Of a stretch of DNA of 64,000 nucleotides, positions 24,774-33,964 are shown piece by piece. The DNA lies in the NCBI RefSeq assembly GCF_000377345.1, contig NZ_KB898037.1, forward strand, positions 1,412 to 65,411, read 5' to 3'. Each line of letters begins with the position of its first letter. Within the stretch, counting starts at the first letter, position 1. Position numbers and translations under genes: made by a program. Below the pieces are notes generated by a model. That model was not told the origin of the DNA. It did not search any database and saw nothing but the letters and a program-made list of their open reading frames with translations. The stretch comes from Thioalkalivibrio sp. ALJ16. GTDB taxonomy: Bacteria > Pseudomonadota > Gammaproteobacteria > Ectothiorhodospirales > Ectothiorhodospiraceae.

Positions 24774-25108
24774 GAGCCCGTATCCCATTCCACCTCCTGC
24801 TCGGGGTCACCGCCGCCTTTGCGATCGTCATCGTGGCGGGACTCGCGTGGAACATGATCGAAGGCGCAGAGGTCGTGCGGGCGCGTCTCGACCGGATTGA
24901 ATGGATGCTGGCCGGTTGGCGCTGGGTCCTGATCGCGGTCGTGGTGTTCGGTTGGCGGTACTGGGTCAGCTGGCTTGGTGGGCACCTGCCCCACGAGGCA
25001 CAACGACGTCTGGTGGATGCACGTTGGAGGGTCGCGGGCTGGCTCGTGATCCTGGAAATCCTGCTGGGACAGAACCTGCTGGGCCACACAGTGGAGCTAA
25101 TGCTATGA
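24770..25108 (+). CDS. Small membrane protein between traH-like and traG
   Basis: 112 residues with three predicted helices (FHLLLGVTAAFAIVIVAGLAW, WRWVLIAVVVFGWRYWVSWL, GWLVILEILLGQNLLG). ATG 24770 overlaps the previous stop, and its TGA overlaps the ATG of traG. A similar small membrane gene sits here in PFGI-1-like elements. No defined function. Confidence 0.7.
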   Translation: MRARIPFHLLLGVTAAFAIVIVAGLAWNMIEGAEVVRARLDRIEWMLAGWRWVLIAVVVFGWRYWVSWLGGHLPHEAQRRLVDARWRVAGWLVILEILLGQNLLGHTVELML

Positions 25109-26640
25109 ACGTCGGTCATCCCCTCGAGGCCTTCACGACCATCTTCGGCTGGATGCAGTTCCAGAACCTGTGGGACATCCTGGTGTTCTCGGGGATCGCG
25201 TTCGTCCCCTTCCTGCTCATCGTGGTCCGCGCGTTCGTGGACAACTACACCGGGCAGGAGGCCAAGGCCGGAACGCGGAAGTCCGTTCACATGATGGAGG
25301 TCGAGATCGTCAAGGCGCTCTCGGTCGTCGTGCTGGCTGCGCAGCCGATCTGGCCTCTTGCCCTCAATGAACTGGAGTTCGATAACAGCTGCGATCAGGT
25401 CCCGGACATTTCCAACATCGAGGACACTACCTACCAGGACTCCTTCGATGTATCGAATGCCACCGTGCCGGTCTGGTGGTACGCAACCATGGCGATCTCG
25501 AAGGGGATCACAGGTGCCGCGATCGCGGGGATCGGATGCTCCGAGGATATGGTCCGGACACGAATCGAGCTGGATCTCCAGCGGATCTCGGACCCGGAAG
25601 TGGCGCAGAACGTCCAGCGCTTTACGAACGAATGCTTTGTCCGGGCACGGTCCCGCTTCCAGAATGATCGCCCGGACGTCGAGTCCCTTCTGGATCAGCA
25701 CGGCATCGATGACCCGGAGTTCGTCGGTTCCCGCGTGTATCTGCAGACCGAAGGATTCTACGACTACTATCGAGCGGCCCGCCCCGTGCCGGGGTTTGAT
25801 TACATCGCCGCCCGTGACGACCCCGACTACAACGAGGGGGCCGAGCCGGACTACGGGCGTCCAACGTGCGAGGACTGGTGGAACGGGGATACGGGCCCGA
25901 GCCTGCGGGGGCAGATCCTGGAGCAAATGGACGCAACGTTTTGGGAGGGTGCCCGTGATCGTATGTCCGGGTGGTTTGGAGCGTCAGACGAGGAACTCGA
26001 GGATCGGATGATCCGGCGACTGGTCGCGGAATCGGAAGTCAACGCTCCTGTCGCTACGGGCGGCCTGACTAATGCCGATTCAAATGCCGGGGGGTTGTCG
26101 GGGATGTTCTCGATGGTTGCGGCGTCGATTGGAGTCGGCGCGCACGAAATGTTTACCCATGGCCCCATGATGTTCACCATCCGCGAGGCGGCACCTATGG
26201 TGCAGAGCTTCCTGCTCATGGGGATCTACATGCTGCTCCCGATCCTCCTCGTTTTGTCGCTGTACTCCTGGGGTCCGGTGTTCATCGCGACGGCCTCGAT
26301 CCTCACGATCACCTTTTGGAGCTACTTATGGGCCGTCAGCCGCTGGCTGGAGGACAGTATGATGGCGGCGTTGCATCCGTCCACGAGTTCCTACTTGGTG
26401 GCATCGAATCTAGGGTCTCTGCTGTCCGCTGATGGAGGGACAAGAGCAAGCATCCTTAACATAGTGATCGGGATGTTGCACATTGGTTTGCCCGTGCTTT
26501 TCAGTATGATTGTCGGTTGGGCGGGTTACAAGGTGGCCGATTCCGTCGCTGCAGCCGACAAAACGACGGGGCCAATGGCTAACGCTGGGCCCGCCACAGC
26601 CTCCGCCGCCGGTCGTTTTGCTAGTCGAGGGAAGAAGTAG
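25105..26640 (+). CDS. traG: TraG-like mating-pair protein
   Basis: 511 residues. Several membrane helices: one near the start (LWDILVFSGIAFVPFLLIVV), a pair near 60-80, and a C-terminal cluster (FLLMGIYMLLPILLVLSL, WGPVFIATASILTITFWSYLWAVSRW, LNIVIGMLHIGLPVLFSMIVGW), with a large periplasmic middle. It fits the TraG N-terminal family that ends the second transfer cluster in PFGI-1-like ICEs. The last part is less GC-rich than its neighbours. A hairpin follows the stop. Confidence 0.85.
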   Translation: MNVGHPLEAFTTIFGWMQFQNLWDILVFSGIAFVPFLLIVVRAFVDNYTGQEAKAGTRKSVHMMEVEIVKALSVVVLAAQPIWPLALNELEFDNSCDQVPDISNIEDTTYQDSFDVSNATVPVWWYATMAISKGITGAAIAGIGCSEDMVRTRIELDLQRISDPEVAQNVQRFTNECFVRARSRFQNDRPDVESLLDQHGIDDPEFVGSRVYLQTEGFYDYYRAARPVPGFDYIAARDDPDYNEGAEPDYGRPTCEDWWNGDTGPSLRGQILEQMDATFWEGARDRMSGWFGASDEELEDRMIRRLVAESEVNAPVATGGLTNADSNAGGLSGMFSMVAASIGVGAHEMFTHGPMMFTIREAAPMVQSFLLMGIYMLLPILLVLSLYSWGPVFIATASILTITFWSYLWAVSRWLEDSMMAALHPSTSSYLVASNLGSLLSADGGTRASILNIVIGMLHIGLPVLFSMIVGWAGYKVADSVAAADKTTGPMANAGPATASAAGRFASRGKK

Positions 26641-26675
26641 CACTCCGCGCTCGTTGTTGGCGAGGGAGGAGTGCT
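26639..26675 (+). terminator. Hairpin at the end of the transfer operon
   Basis: AGCACTCC (26639-26646) pairs with GGAGTGCT (26668-26675), with an inner CTCG/CGAG stem. No T-run follows, so strength is uncertain. The convergent gene at 26713 ends just beyond. Confidence 0.5.
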
Positions 26676-26712
26676 GTCAGACGATGATGGGCATCAACAG
26701 CTTATAAGCCCA

Positions 26713-27099
26713 TCACTCCTTGGTGGCATAGTGCGCGTAATCATTTTCGCCGTAGTAGCTCCCAGGGGACATGGCGATGTCCTCTGATGGCGTTCCGAAG
26801 GCGGAAAAATCGTCGCTTCCGCCGCCTTCTGCTGCGGCGGATTCCAGAAGCACCGCCAATAGTTCTCCCGAACTAACCCCCGATGCCAATGGCTCAACGC
26901 CGTTTTGTGCTTGTGGTGAAACGGGCGCCGCGACGGCGTTTCGACCAACAGCCTGCGCCACACCTGAGCCCAAGCCCGCAGAGGCCACACCGAACTGCCG
27001 CACGCCAGCCTTCCAGCCTCGTCGGCGGATCGAAGTGACGAGTCCCGCGGCCAGAAACACGGCCAAGGGGGCAAGAATGAGTGTTGTAAGTACCAACAT
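26713..27099 (-). CDS. Putative membrane protein, opposite strand to transfer operon
   Basis: 128 residues. N-terminal helix (LVLTTLILAPLAVFLAAGLVTSI) followed by basic RRRGWKAGVRQ, then a Gly/Ala/Ser-rich region and a disordered acidic tail (SPGSYYGENDYAHYATKE). It faces the end of traG. No family recognised, and the ribosome site is weak, so the gene is plausible rather than certain. Confidence 0.5.
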   Translation of the reverse strand: MLVLTTLILAPLAVFLAAGLVTSIRRRGWKAGVRQFGVASAGLGSGVAQAVGRNAVAAPVSPQAQNGVEPLASGVSSGELLAVLLESAAAEGGGSDDFSAFGTPSEDIAMSPGSYYGENDYAHYATKE

Positions 27100-27218
27100 G
27101 CTTTATCCAGTCGTTTTCGTCCTTAACTACACCATTAGCGCACGCTGCGGCGAGATTCAAGGTCTAGGCATTCAACCCACGACGAGTGGCACAAGCGGTT
27201 GAAGCCCAGACCCCGTAC

Positions 27219-27512
27219 TCAGTAACCGGCCTCTTTCTGGTGCCGGAAGGCAAGGACATACACGGCGTCATCGGCTGGTTCGTGACGGTAGAGGGCCACA
27301 AATCCGGAGTCGCCGAAGGCAATCACCAACTCACGCAGTTCGGGGATCACAGGGTCCGGCCGCCCCATATCGGGCGTCGTTTCCAGCAGCAGGAATTGCC
27401 GCTCGATCGCCTGCCCCGCGCGCCGGGCGGCACCCGGGGCTTTCATGGCGAGCGCGCGCCTGCATCGTTCCAAACCTTCTACGGCGCTTGCAGTGACGAT
27501 TACTCGTGGCAC
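27219..27512 (-). CDS. ParE/RelE-superfamily toxin
   Basis: 97 residues. VIVTASAVEGLERCRRAL at the start, GQAIERQFLLLETTPDMGRP in the middle and FVALYRHEPADDAVYVLAFRHQKEAGY at the end follow the ParE-type toxin pattern, with the usual final basic beta strand. It overlaps the upstream RHH antitoxin gene by 13 bases, the classic arrangement. Targets of ParE toxins are gyrase; here that is by family only. It probably stabilises the ICE. Confidence 0.8.
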   Translation of the reverse strand: MPRVIVTASAVEGLERCRRALAMKAPGAARRAGQAIERQFLLLETTPDMGRPDPVIPELRELVIAFGDSGFVALYRHEPADDAVYVLAFRHQKEAGY

Positions 27513-27772
27513 TCGGGCACGGCTCTTTCATCGTCAGTGCCCCATGTACTCAACCAATCTCGGGCTTCCTGCCCGGTCAGGTGTTGACCGGTTTCCCGGT
27601 AGGCCGTCCAGGACGCCTGGGCTTCCTCCCGGAAACTTTCGCGAGCCTCCTCCCGCTCAACGTATTGGCGGATGGCTTCGAGCATGATCCAGTGGGGCGA
27701 CCGCCGGCGTTGGGCGGCCAGATCCTTGAGGCGACCTTTCAGCGCGTCATCGATTTTCAGGGACGTTGCCAT
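27500..27772 (-). CDS. Ribbon-helix-helix antitoxin
   Basis: 90 residues from ATG (complement of 27770-27772). MATSLKIDDALKGRLKDLAAQRRRSPHWIMLEAIRQYVEREE is a CopG/ParD-like DNA-binding domain. The C-terminal half would neutralise the toxin encoded next. It represses its own operon in known systems. Confidence 0.8.
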   Translation of the reverse strand: MATSLKIDDALKGRLKDLAAQRRRSPHWIMLEAIRQYVEREEARESFREEAQASWTAYRETGQHLTGQEARDWLSTWGTDDERAVPECHE

Positions 27773-27860
27773 GGCGGCCCTCGTATAACCGGGTAGTACC
27801 TCGGAATACTCTAGCGCGGCCTCCTGCCCTCGTCCACTCCTACGACTACTCAACAGGCGG

Positions 27861-27993
27861 TCTCAAAAACGATCGTTTTCGAGATGGACAGGCCGAACCC
27901 AGCGGAGCGACTCGATTTCTTCCGGCTCGGTGTCTCAAAACCATGTGTTGAAACCTAGTGTCGCAAAACCTAGCATGGCCATGAGTTTCGAGA
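27861..27993. other. Candidate res recombination site
   Basis: Three related sites precede the resolvase gene. The first (27861-27884) is a near-perfect palindrome, TCTCAAAAACGA followed by TCGTTTTCGAGA. A second runs from TCTCAAAACCATG (about 27932), and a third from TCGCAAAACC (27961) to GAGTTTCGAGA (27993). Three inverted-repeat subsites next to the gene are the normal layout of a Tn3-type res site. Confidence 0.5.
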
Positions 27994-28003
27994 GGCCAAG
28001 CCT

Positions 28004-28585
28004 ATGAAAGTCGGATATGCACGCGTTTCTACACGGGACCAGGACCCATCGCTCCAGACCGATGCCCTGCGGCAGGCCGGGTGCGACCGACTCTACGAGG
28101 ACCGCGCATCGGGAGCCCAGCGTGATCGCCCGCAGCTTCGGGAGGCCCTGGACTACATGCGGCAGGGCGACGTCCTGGTGGTCTGGAGACTGGACAGGCT
28201 TGCCCGATCCATGCGGCAGCTCATTACCACCGTTGGGGATCTGGAGGAGCGCGGGATCGAGTTCCAGTCCCTCACCGAGTCCATCGACACGACGACGCCA
28301 GGCGGGAAGCTGGTCTTTCACGTATTTGGCGCAGTGGCCGAGTTCGAGCGCTCCATCATGCAGGAGCGGACCCGTGCGGGCCTAGACGCCGCGCGCCAGC
28401 GTGGCCGCACCGGCGGACGGCCCCCAGCGCTTACCGACGAACAGCTGGCCTTTGCGTCGACAGTCCTTTCCCATTCCGGTGCCCCCGTGCGGGAACTCGC
28501 CAAGCAGCTGGGCGTTTCGCCCGCCACGCTCTATCGCCACTTTCCCGGCGGTCGGGCCGCGCTCCGTGACAATGGCGATGAATGA
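28004..28585 (+). CDS. Serine recombinase (Tn3-type resolvase/invertase)
   Basis: 193 residues. The N-terminal catalytic domain opens with KVGYARVSTRDQDPSLQ, with the nucleophilic Ser in ARVST, and continues with VWRLDRLARSMRQL and EFERSIMQERTRAGLDAAR. A Hin-like helix-turn-helix ends the protein (VRELAKQLGVSPATLYRHF). A candidate res site lies directly upstream, but no transposase gene is present. It could resolve ICE dimers or be the relic of a Tn3-like element. It overlaps the WGR gene by 14 bases. Confidence 0.88.
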   Translation: MKVGYARVSTRDQDPSLQTDALRQAGCDRLYEDRASGAQRDRPQLREALDYMRQGDVLVVWRLDRLARSMRQLITTVGDLEERGIEFQSLTESIDTTTPGGKLVFHVFGAVAEFERSIMQERTRAGLDAARQRGRTGGRPPALTDEQLAFASTVLSHSGAPVRELAKQLGVSPATLYRHFPGGRAALRDNGDE

Positions 28586-28820
28586 GGTCCGTCTGCGCAA
28601 GGTCGCCCCTGACCGCAACCAATTCCGGTTTTACCGGATGTTCATTCAGCGAGGCCTTTTCGGTGGGTATGCCGTCTGTCGCGAATGGGGTCGTATCGGA
28701 CACCCAGGAACCACTCGCGAAGACTGGTGCAGCACCATCGAGGAGGCAAAGGCGAGCCTGGGGCAAAGGACCGCGGCCAAAGTCCGGCGCGGCTACACCG
28801 GTTGGTCGCAGGATGCTTAG
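28572..28820 (+). CDS. Small WGR-domain protein
   Basis: 82 residues from ATG 28572 (or 28578), overlapping the resolvase gene. FYRMFIQRGLFGGYAVCREWGRIGHPGTTREDWCSTIEEA is a WGR domain with its namesake motif; these domains bind DNA ends or nucleic acid. Proteins with only this domain occur on plasmids and ICEs. Coupled translation with the resolvase suggests a joint role in DNA processing. Confidence 0.78.
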   Translation: MAMNEVRLRKVAPDRNQFRFYRMFIQRGLFGGYAVCREWGRIGHPGTTREDWCSTIEEAKASLGQRTAAKVRRGYTGWSQDA

Positions 28821-28902
28821 GGCAAAAGGGAAAGGCCCGGGAAGGGAATGGTAGAGAGAATGGCAAGGGGCTTACCCTGAAAGGGCCGGACAAGCCCGGA
28901 AA

Positions 28903-31142
28903 CTTCTACGGGGCGGGAAACTGTGCCCACGGCCGCGCAGCGGCTGTGCACACCTTCTAAGCCGCCCACGGGGCGGGAAACTCGTAGCACTGCACCTGCC
29001 GTGCGCGCTCCTGCTTCTAAGCCGCCCACGGGGCGGGAAACGCCTTTTCACCGCACACCAGGATCGTCGTCTTCTTCTAAGCCGCCCACGGGGCGGGAAA
29101 CACGGCATATCCACTTGGGTGTCCGCGTCCAAACTTCTAAGCCGCCCACGGGGCGGGAAACCAACGGTCCAGGCGGGCGCGGCGTTCCTCGCGCTTCTAA
29201 GCCGCCCACGGGGCGGGAAACAGGTTGCGGCCCTTCTGCTGCACGAACTGGTCCTTCTAAGCCGCCCACGGGGCGGGAAACGAAGTGCTGCGCCCCAACC
29301 GGCACCTGCTCAAATTCTAAGCCGCCCACGGGGCGGGAAACGGTGGTTTTGGTCATGCCGTGCGCTCCGTCCGCTTCTAAGCCGCCCACGGGGCGGGAAA
29401 CAATCGTGAGAGCCGCGAGGCCGTGGATGTGGCCTTCTAAGCCGCCCACGGGGCGGGAAACGACGATCTCCTGCGCCGCTTTGTTCGCGGCGACTTCTAA
29501 GCCGCCCACGGGGCGGGAAACGAGTCGAACCTGAGCACCCTCTTCTTCAGCGACTTCTAAGCCGCCCACGGGGCGGGAAACTCCATGGCGCACCCAGCCA
29601 ATCACCTCCAGTGCTTCTAAGCCGCCCACGGGGCGGGAAACGACTACCTGTGCGTCAACAAGCGCGCGTTCCTCTTCTAAGCCGCCCACGGGGCGGGAAA
29701 CTGTCAGTATCCTGCTCGGGGCTGACTCCGCCGCTTCTAAGCCGCCCACGGGGCGGGAAACATTGACGAGCTGTGCGAGCGGATCAATACCTCCTTCTAA
29801 GCCGCCCACGGGGCGGGAAACCGCGACATACAAATAATTCGCCGGGTTTTGTCCTTCTAAGCCGCCCACGGGGCGGGAAACTCATAGTCCTGCTGCCATC
29901 CACCTGTCCCCCACTTCTAAGCCGCCCACGGGGCGGGAAACACCAAAGTTCGGAAGGACCTGCATCGATTGGTCTTCTAAGCCGCCCACGGGGCGGGAAA
30001 CGAAGGAGACTCGGAGCCGCGGGTCGTTCTGGACTTCTAAGCCGCCCACGGGGCGGGAAACACGTTTCGGTCGTGTCGGCTGGGATCGGTGACCTTCTAA
30101 GCCGCCCACGGGGCGGGAAACCCGGCACCGCTTGCCGTCCGCCAATTCTATGCCTTCTAAGCCGCCCACGGGGCGGGAAACTCCAGGATCTCGCTCACGT
30201 CCGCGTGGAACCACTTCTAAGCCGCCCACGGGGCGGGAAACGCAGAAGCTCGAGGTCAAAAGGCGCTCGGACGCTTCTAAGCCGCCCACGGGGCGGGAAA
30301 CCGCCCCCGACACTCATAAACACCCCGGCGACTCTTCTAAGCCGCCCACGGGGCGGGAAACCTGGCGGCGAAACTCACCCCACCCCTGGTCGACTTCTAA
30401 GCCGCCCACGGGGCGGGAAACCCGGAGTGGCGACGTACTCCGCGCGCTTCTGACTTCTAAGCCGCCCACGGGGCGGGAAACGAAGTGCGCATCCGCGAGA
30501 TCGACCTGGTGCTCTTCTAAGCCGCCCACGGGGCGGGAAACGGATGTCGACTCAGTGCGCCCTCGCTCTGCAACTTCTAAGCCGCCCACGGGGCGGGAAA
30601 CTACCCTCGACCGCACCCTGGCCTCCCTTGAGACTTCTAAGCCGCCCACGGGGCGGGAAACGCTGCCCATGTCGTCTTTAGGGGCGGCCTCGAGCTTCTA
30701 AGCCGCCCACGGGGCGGGAAACCGAATGTGTTAACGCAGGCAGACTATATCGCACTTCTAAGCCGCCCACGGGGCGGGAAACCCTTCTTCCGCGGCGTCC
30801 TATCCTCCGATCTCCTTCTAAGCCGCCCACGGGGCGGGAAACGGCAGCTTATATCGCTGTCGCACAAGCCGCGACTTCTAAGCCGCCCACGGGGCGGGAA
30901 ACCTGCGGAGTCTTGTTCGGCTGAGACTTCTGCACTTCTAAGCCGCCCACGGGGCGGGAAACTGCTGCTGCTTTTCGCTCTGCGCGGATGCGCTCTTCTA
31001 AGCCGCCCACGGGGCGGGAAACCCGTTCGACGTCGACCGCGCCGGTGCCGCGCTCTTCTAAGCCGCCCACGGGGCGGGAAACTTCCGTTTCTTATATCAG
31101 AGATAGCAGACATGCTTCTAAGCCGCCCACGGGGCGGGAAAC
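28903..31142 (-). CRISPR. Type I-F CRISPR array, 37 full repeats plus one decayed
   Basis: The 28-base repeats begin CTTCTAAGCCGCCC and end GGGGCGGGAAAC on the + strand. They start at 28954 and recur every 60 bases, so spacers are 32 bases; one spacer (30662-30694) is 33. The reverse complement resembles the known I-F repeat with its GCC/GGC hairpin, so transcription is leftward from the leader at 31143 onward. The repeat at 29314 begins with A instead of C. The far-left copy (28903-28921) has lost 9 internal bases, as expected at the old, leader-distal end. There are 37 spacers, counting the one next to the decayed repeat. Confidence 0.97.
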
Positions 31143-31281
31143 CGTAGCAAATCAGCTCTAAAACGTGGATTTCAATAGAAAAAACAGAACAGAAAGAGAT
31201 ATAACCATACGAAAAGAAATGCTATGTAAGTAGTTGTTTTGTTGGTTGATAAAAAACGGTAAGGAAAACATGGTTGTTTCG
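31143..31281 (-). promoter_or_regulatory. CRISPR leader
   Basis: A strikingly AT-rich stretch in a GC-rich region, with runs such as AGAAAAAACAGAAC and GATAAAAAAC. It lies between the array and cas1, at the end where repeats are intact. Transcription of the array would run leftward from here. No gene fits. Confidence 0.75.
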
Positions 31282-32217
31282 CTAGAGGCAGAACGATTTC
31301 ATCGTGTCGATCATCCTGGACAACGCCCTGGTTTCATGTGCCGAATCGATCACACTCCTCCTAAATTCACGGTTCAGGTGGCGGTCGCCCCCTTTCTTGA
31401 CGGCCATCTCGAAAGCCACGGGCAAAACCAGAGAATCCTTTACGAGATCCGCAACATCGAAAACCAGGCCCCCTCGGCGCGTCTTGCCGTGAAGAACGGG
31501 CATCGCGTAAGGAATGCCGAGCGCGTGGAGCGCAGTGGCCGCATAGCCGTAAGCAAGGTAATTGCCATGGTCGATGAGCCCGTTTGCGACATCGGCGGCC
31601 GAACCCGTGGCCTGCTTGCCCTCATCACGGTGAAAGTCGCGGATGGACCAGTGCCGCGCGAGGAAGCCGTAAAGCCCCTTCGCCCACTGCGCTTCCGCGG
31701 ACAATAGCTGGGTGGCGGTACCGGCCTTCTGGATGCTGGATTCCAGCCGATCACAGAGGTCCGCAGGCAAAGCCAGTCCATGCGCCGACCACGCCTCACG
31801 GGCCCATTCCATACGAATACGCAAAAGCGATCGCCCCACATCAATGCGCGCGTGTTCATCCGCCCAGATCCGCATCCATGCCTGCATGTACTCCGTCGGA
31901 CGATACTCGTCCTGGGGCAGCAAGAACGTCATGTCACACGCCGCCACCAGGGGTGAGCCACCGCCACCGGCAAACCCCACGACCACATTGGACTCAGAGA
32001 GCTTGCGGATCGCGGAGTTGGTGATCGATGTACCCGTGCCCAGAAGGAGGAACGCCGTGTTCCGATCCGGGATGTTGAAGTAGGACTCCACATCCTCGCC
32101 CGTGTCGGTCAGGTACACGACGGATTCGTTGCGCTGGAGGACTCGACATCGCTCCAGGTAGAAAACATTCGCCCGCTTGCTCAGGATGACCGAGCGCGGG
32201 CGTTCCTGCTTCTTCAC
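31282..32217 (-). CDS. cas1: Cas1 integrase of type I-F
   Basis: 311 residues from GTG (complement of 32215-32217), which overlaps the cas6f stop. The long upstream extension of the frame belongs to cas6f in another frame. Conserved parts are RPRSVILSKRANVFYLERC, LLSAEAQWAKGLYGF with the metal-binding Glu, and VLHGKTRRGGLVFDVADLVKD with the conserved His and Asp. With the Cas2 domain of Cas2-3 it inserts new spacers next to the leader. Placement after cas6f and next to the leader differs from the common I-F order, where cas1 comes first. Confidence 0.93.
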   Translation of the reverse strand: MKKQERPRSVILSKRANVFYLERCRVLQRNESVVYLTDTGEDVESYFNIPDRNTAFLLLGTGTSITNSAIRKLSESNVVVGFAGGGGSPLVAACDMTFLLPQDEYRPTEYMQAWMRIWADEHARIDVGRSLLRIRMEWAREAWSAHGLALPADLCDRLESSIQKAGTATQLLSAEAQWAKGLYGFLARHWSIRDFHRDEGKQATGSAADVANGLIDHGNYLAYGYAATALHALGIPYAMPVLHGKTRRGGLVFDVADLVKDSLVLPVAFEMAVKKGGDRHLNREFRRSVIDSAHETRALSRMIDTMKSFCL

Positions 32218-32816
32218 TTCTCTCCGCCCTGGCGCAGGACGGGGAGCCAGAAAGGATGCGCGGCACTCGAAAGTCCGTATCCGTTCAAGGCGCCCTGTTC
32301 CAGCGGAACACCGGGCTCGGCGGGCATTCGTCGAATGGACAGGCCGAAGGAACCCCCTTTGTCGCGCGCAGTGCGCCACGGAATGGTCGGAAGCTGCTCC
32401 GCCTCCGCCACCGCCTCCGCCCGGGCCCGGGAGCGATTGGCAAAACACGCATCCGTGTCGCGCGCGCGCCGCCCCCGGTTTGGAACACGGAAGCGGGTGA
32501 AGGCCGCCCACTCCTCGATGCCTTCCGGGACCGCATGGATGGAACGATCAACATGCAGCATGTCGGACATGCTGCGCAGCCCGTTGATACGACCCATGAC
32601 GGCGCCAAGGTCCAGGCTCTCGTCCGAGAACACCTGGAACACGCGCCCGGGGTGTGGGGGCGAACCCTCCTTCATGCCGGGGAGCGCCAGTGCGACCGAG
32701 CCCGGCGCATCCTGGAGGTGGCCGTGGACCTGACGAACCACGGCGGACGCCAGATCCCAGATGGAGGTACCCGCTACGGGTCGCAGGTGAACACTGATGT
32801 AATGCGATGGCTGCAT
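32214..32816 (-). CDS. cas6f: Cas6f (Csy4) crRNA endoribonuclease
   Basis: 200 residues from ATG (complement of 32814-32816), preceded by GGGAGG. HYISVHLRP at the start and NGYGLSSAAHPFWLPVL at the end resemble Csy4. His31, in VVRQVHGHL, lines up with the catalytic His of known enzymes. It cuts the repeat hairpin and stays bound to the crRNA. It overlaps cas1 by 4 bases. Confidence 0.9.
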   Translation of the reverse strand: MQPSHYISVHLRPVAGTSIWDLASAVVRQVHGHLQDAPGSVALALPGMKEGSPPHPGRVFQVFSDESLDLGAVMGRINGLRSMSDMLHVDRSIHAVPEGIEEWAAFTRFRVPNRGRRARDTDACFANRSRARAEAVAEAEQLPTIPWRTARDKGGSFGLSIRRMPAEPGVPLEQGALNGYGLSSAAHPFWLPVLRQGGEK

Positions 32817-32830
32817 TCCAACCTCCCTGT

Positions 32831-33952
32831 TCACTTGCTGGCTTTCTCGGCGCTATCGGACTTCCCCGTTTCCCCGTAGACGCCACCGCGAATCAGGCAG
32901 CCGATCATGTACTTACCATCATCGGAGTTCGGGTCCAGGTTCCCCATGTCACGCGCCAGACGGAAGGACGAAGAGCTGCCCCCTTTCGCCTTGTGCTTGC
33001 GGAAAAACTGCATGGCATTGAGGCTCGCACCCTCTGGCTCGATAGCAATCGGCTCGTAGTCGTTGTCCTCGGCTCCGGGGTACCAGGTGTCGATCGTGCG
33101 AAGGGCATTGCCGATCTTCTGGTCACGCAGGGCCGCAATTCCCATCACGCGCACATCGTTGAATCCAATGTTGCTCCCGGCAGCATTCACGGGGTGCGCC
33201 CGCCCGACCTTGTACAGCGGACGCGCGAACCCCTTCGGCTTGTTCTCGACGTAGTTCTGGCTGGGGAACACCTCAATCGACCCCTTGAAACCGGCGTCGA
33301 TGACCGCTTCAACGGCAAACGAGAGCATCTTCGCGTCCTTGTCTCCCGCCAGAGCCCCCTGGATATACCCAGCCAGGGTCTTCTCATCGTCGGAGTAGTC
33401 ATTGAAATGCAGGAGCGGGACATCCAATGCGGCCGATTGGATCGTGTCTGCCGGATACCGGTCGGAGTCCGCCTTGTTGCTCACAACCACCTTGATATCG
33501 ATCCGCTGGCCGAGACTGCGGTTACGCCACAGCCAGCGCCCATTCAGGATGTTGCGCGCGATGCGCCGGCTGACTTCCGCCAGGCCGTCGCTCTCCACCG
33601 CGGACGTCACAAACCGCTGGAAATGTTCGCGCATCTGCTGAGCCTCATCCCCTGCGCAACTGTGGATCGCCTCCTTGATCGGCAGGAAGCGAAGCCCAAA
33701 CCGCACCCCGAAAGCCGTGGCATCTTCCGAGGTGCGCGCCGTTTCGGTGATCTGGATGTTGGAGACGTCGCGGGCCTTGCTCGACTCCTTGTTGACGTTC
33801 TGGGTGCCCCGGATTCCATGTCGAATGACCTCGAGCGGGGTTTCGCCAGATTCAGCGCCAACGTTGAAGAAGGTACCGTCGCTCACGATCAAGCCACGCT
33901 GAAAGCTGGTGACGCCGGGGATTTTTGCCAGAGAGGCGATGTTGTCGTCCAT
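32831..33952 (-). CDS. csy3: Cas7f (Csy3) backbone protein
   Basis: 373 residues. It begins MDDNIASLAKIPGVTSFQRGLIVSDG, with FGVRFGLRFLPIKEAIHSC and ARNILNGRWLWRNR, and ends CLIRGGVYGETGKSD, all in the style of Csy3. Six copies normally coat the spacer part of the crRNA in the type I-F effector complex. It lies 12 bases after csy2 and 14 before cas6f in the leftward operon. Confidence 0.93.
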   Translation of the reverse strand: MDDNIASLAKIPGVTSFQRGLIVSDGTFFNVGAESGETPLEVIRHGIRGTQNVNKESSKARDVSNIQITETARTSEDATAFGVRFGLRFLPIKEAIHSCAGDEAQQMREHFQRFVTSAVESDGLAEVSRRIARNILNGRWLWRNRSLGQRIDIKVVVSNKADSDRYPADTIQSAALDVPLLHFNDYSDDEKTLAGYIQGALAGDKDAKMLSFAVEAVIDAGFKGSIEVFPSQNYVENKPKGFARPLYKVGRAHPVNAAGSNIGFNDVRVMGIAALRDQKIGNALRTIDTWYPGAEDNDYEPIAIEPEGASLNAMQFFRKHKAKGGSSSSFRLARDMGNLDPNSDDGKYMIGCLIRGGVYGETGKSDSAEKASK

Positions 33953-33964
33953 GATTGCGTTTCC

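Noticed and set aside
28903-31142. Attempt to match spacers by eye to other parts of the window
   Set aside because: No convincing match was noticed, but a manual scan is not exhaustive. A proper search is needed before claiming self-targeting or its absence.
28923-31147. Long open frames in several frames and both strands across the array
   Set aside because: They only translate the CRISPR repeats (recurring KPPTGRET, LLSRPRGGK and VSRPVGGLE units) and the 60-base period keeps the frame open. Not genes.
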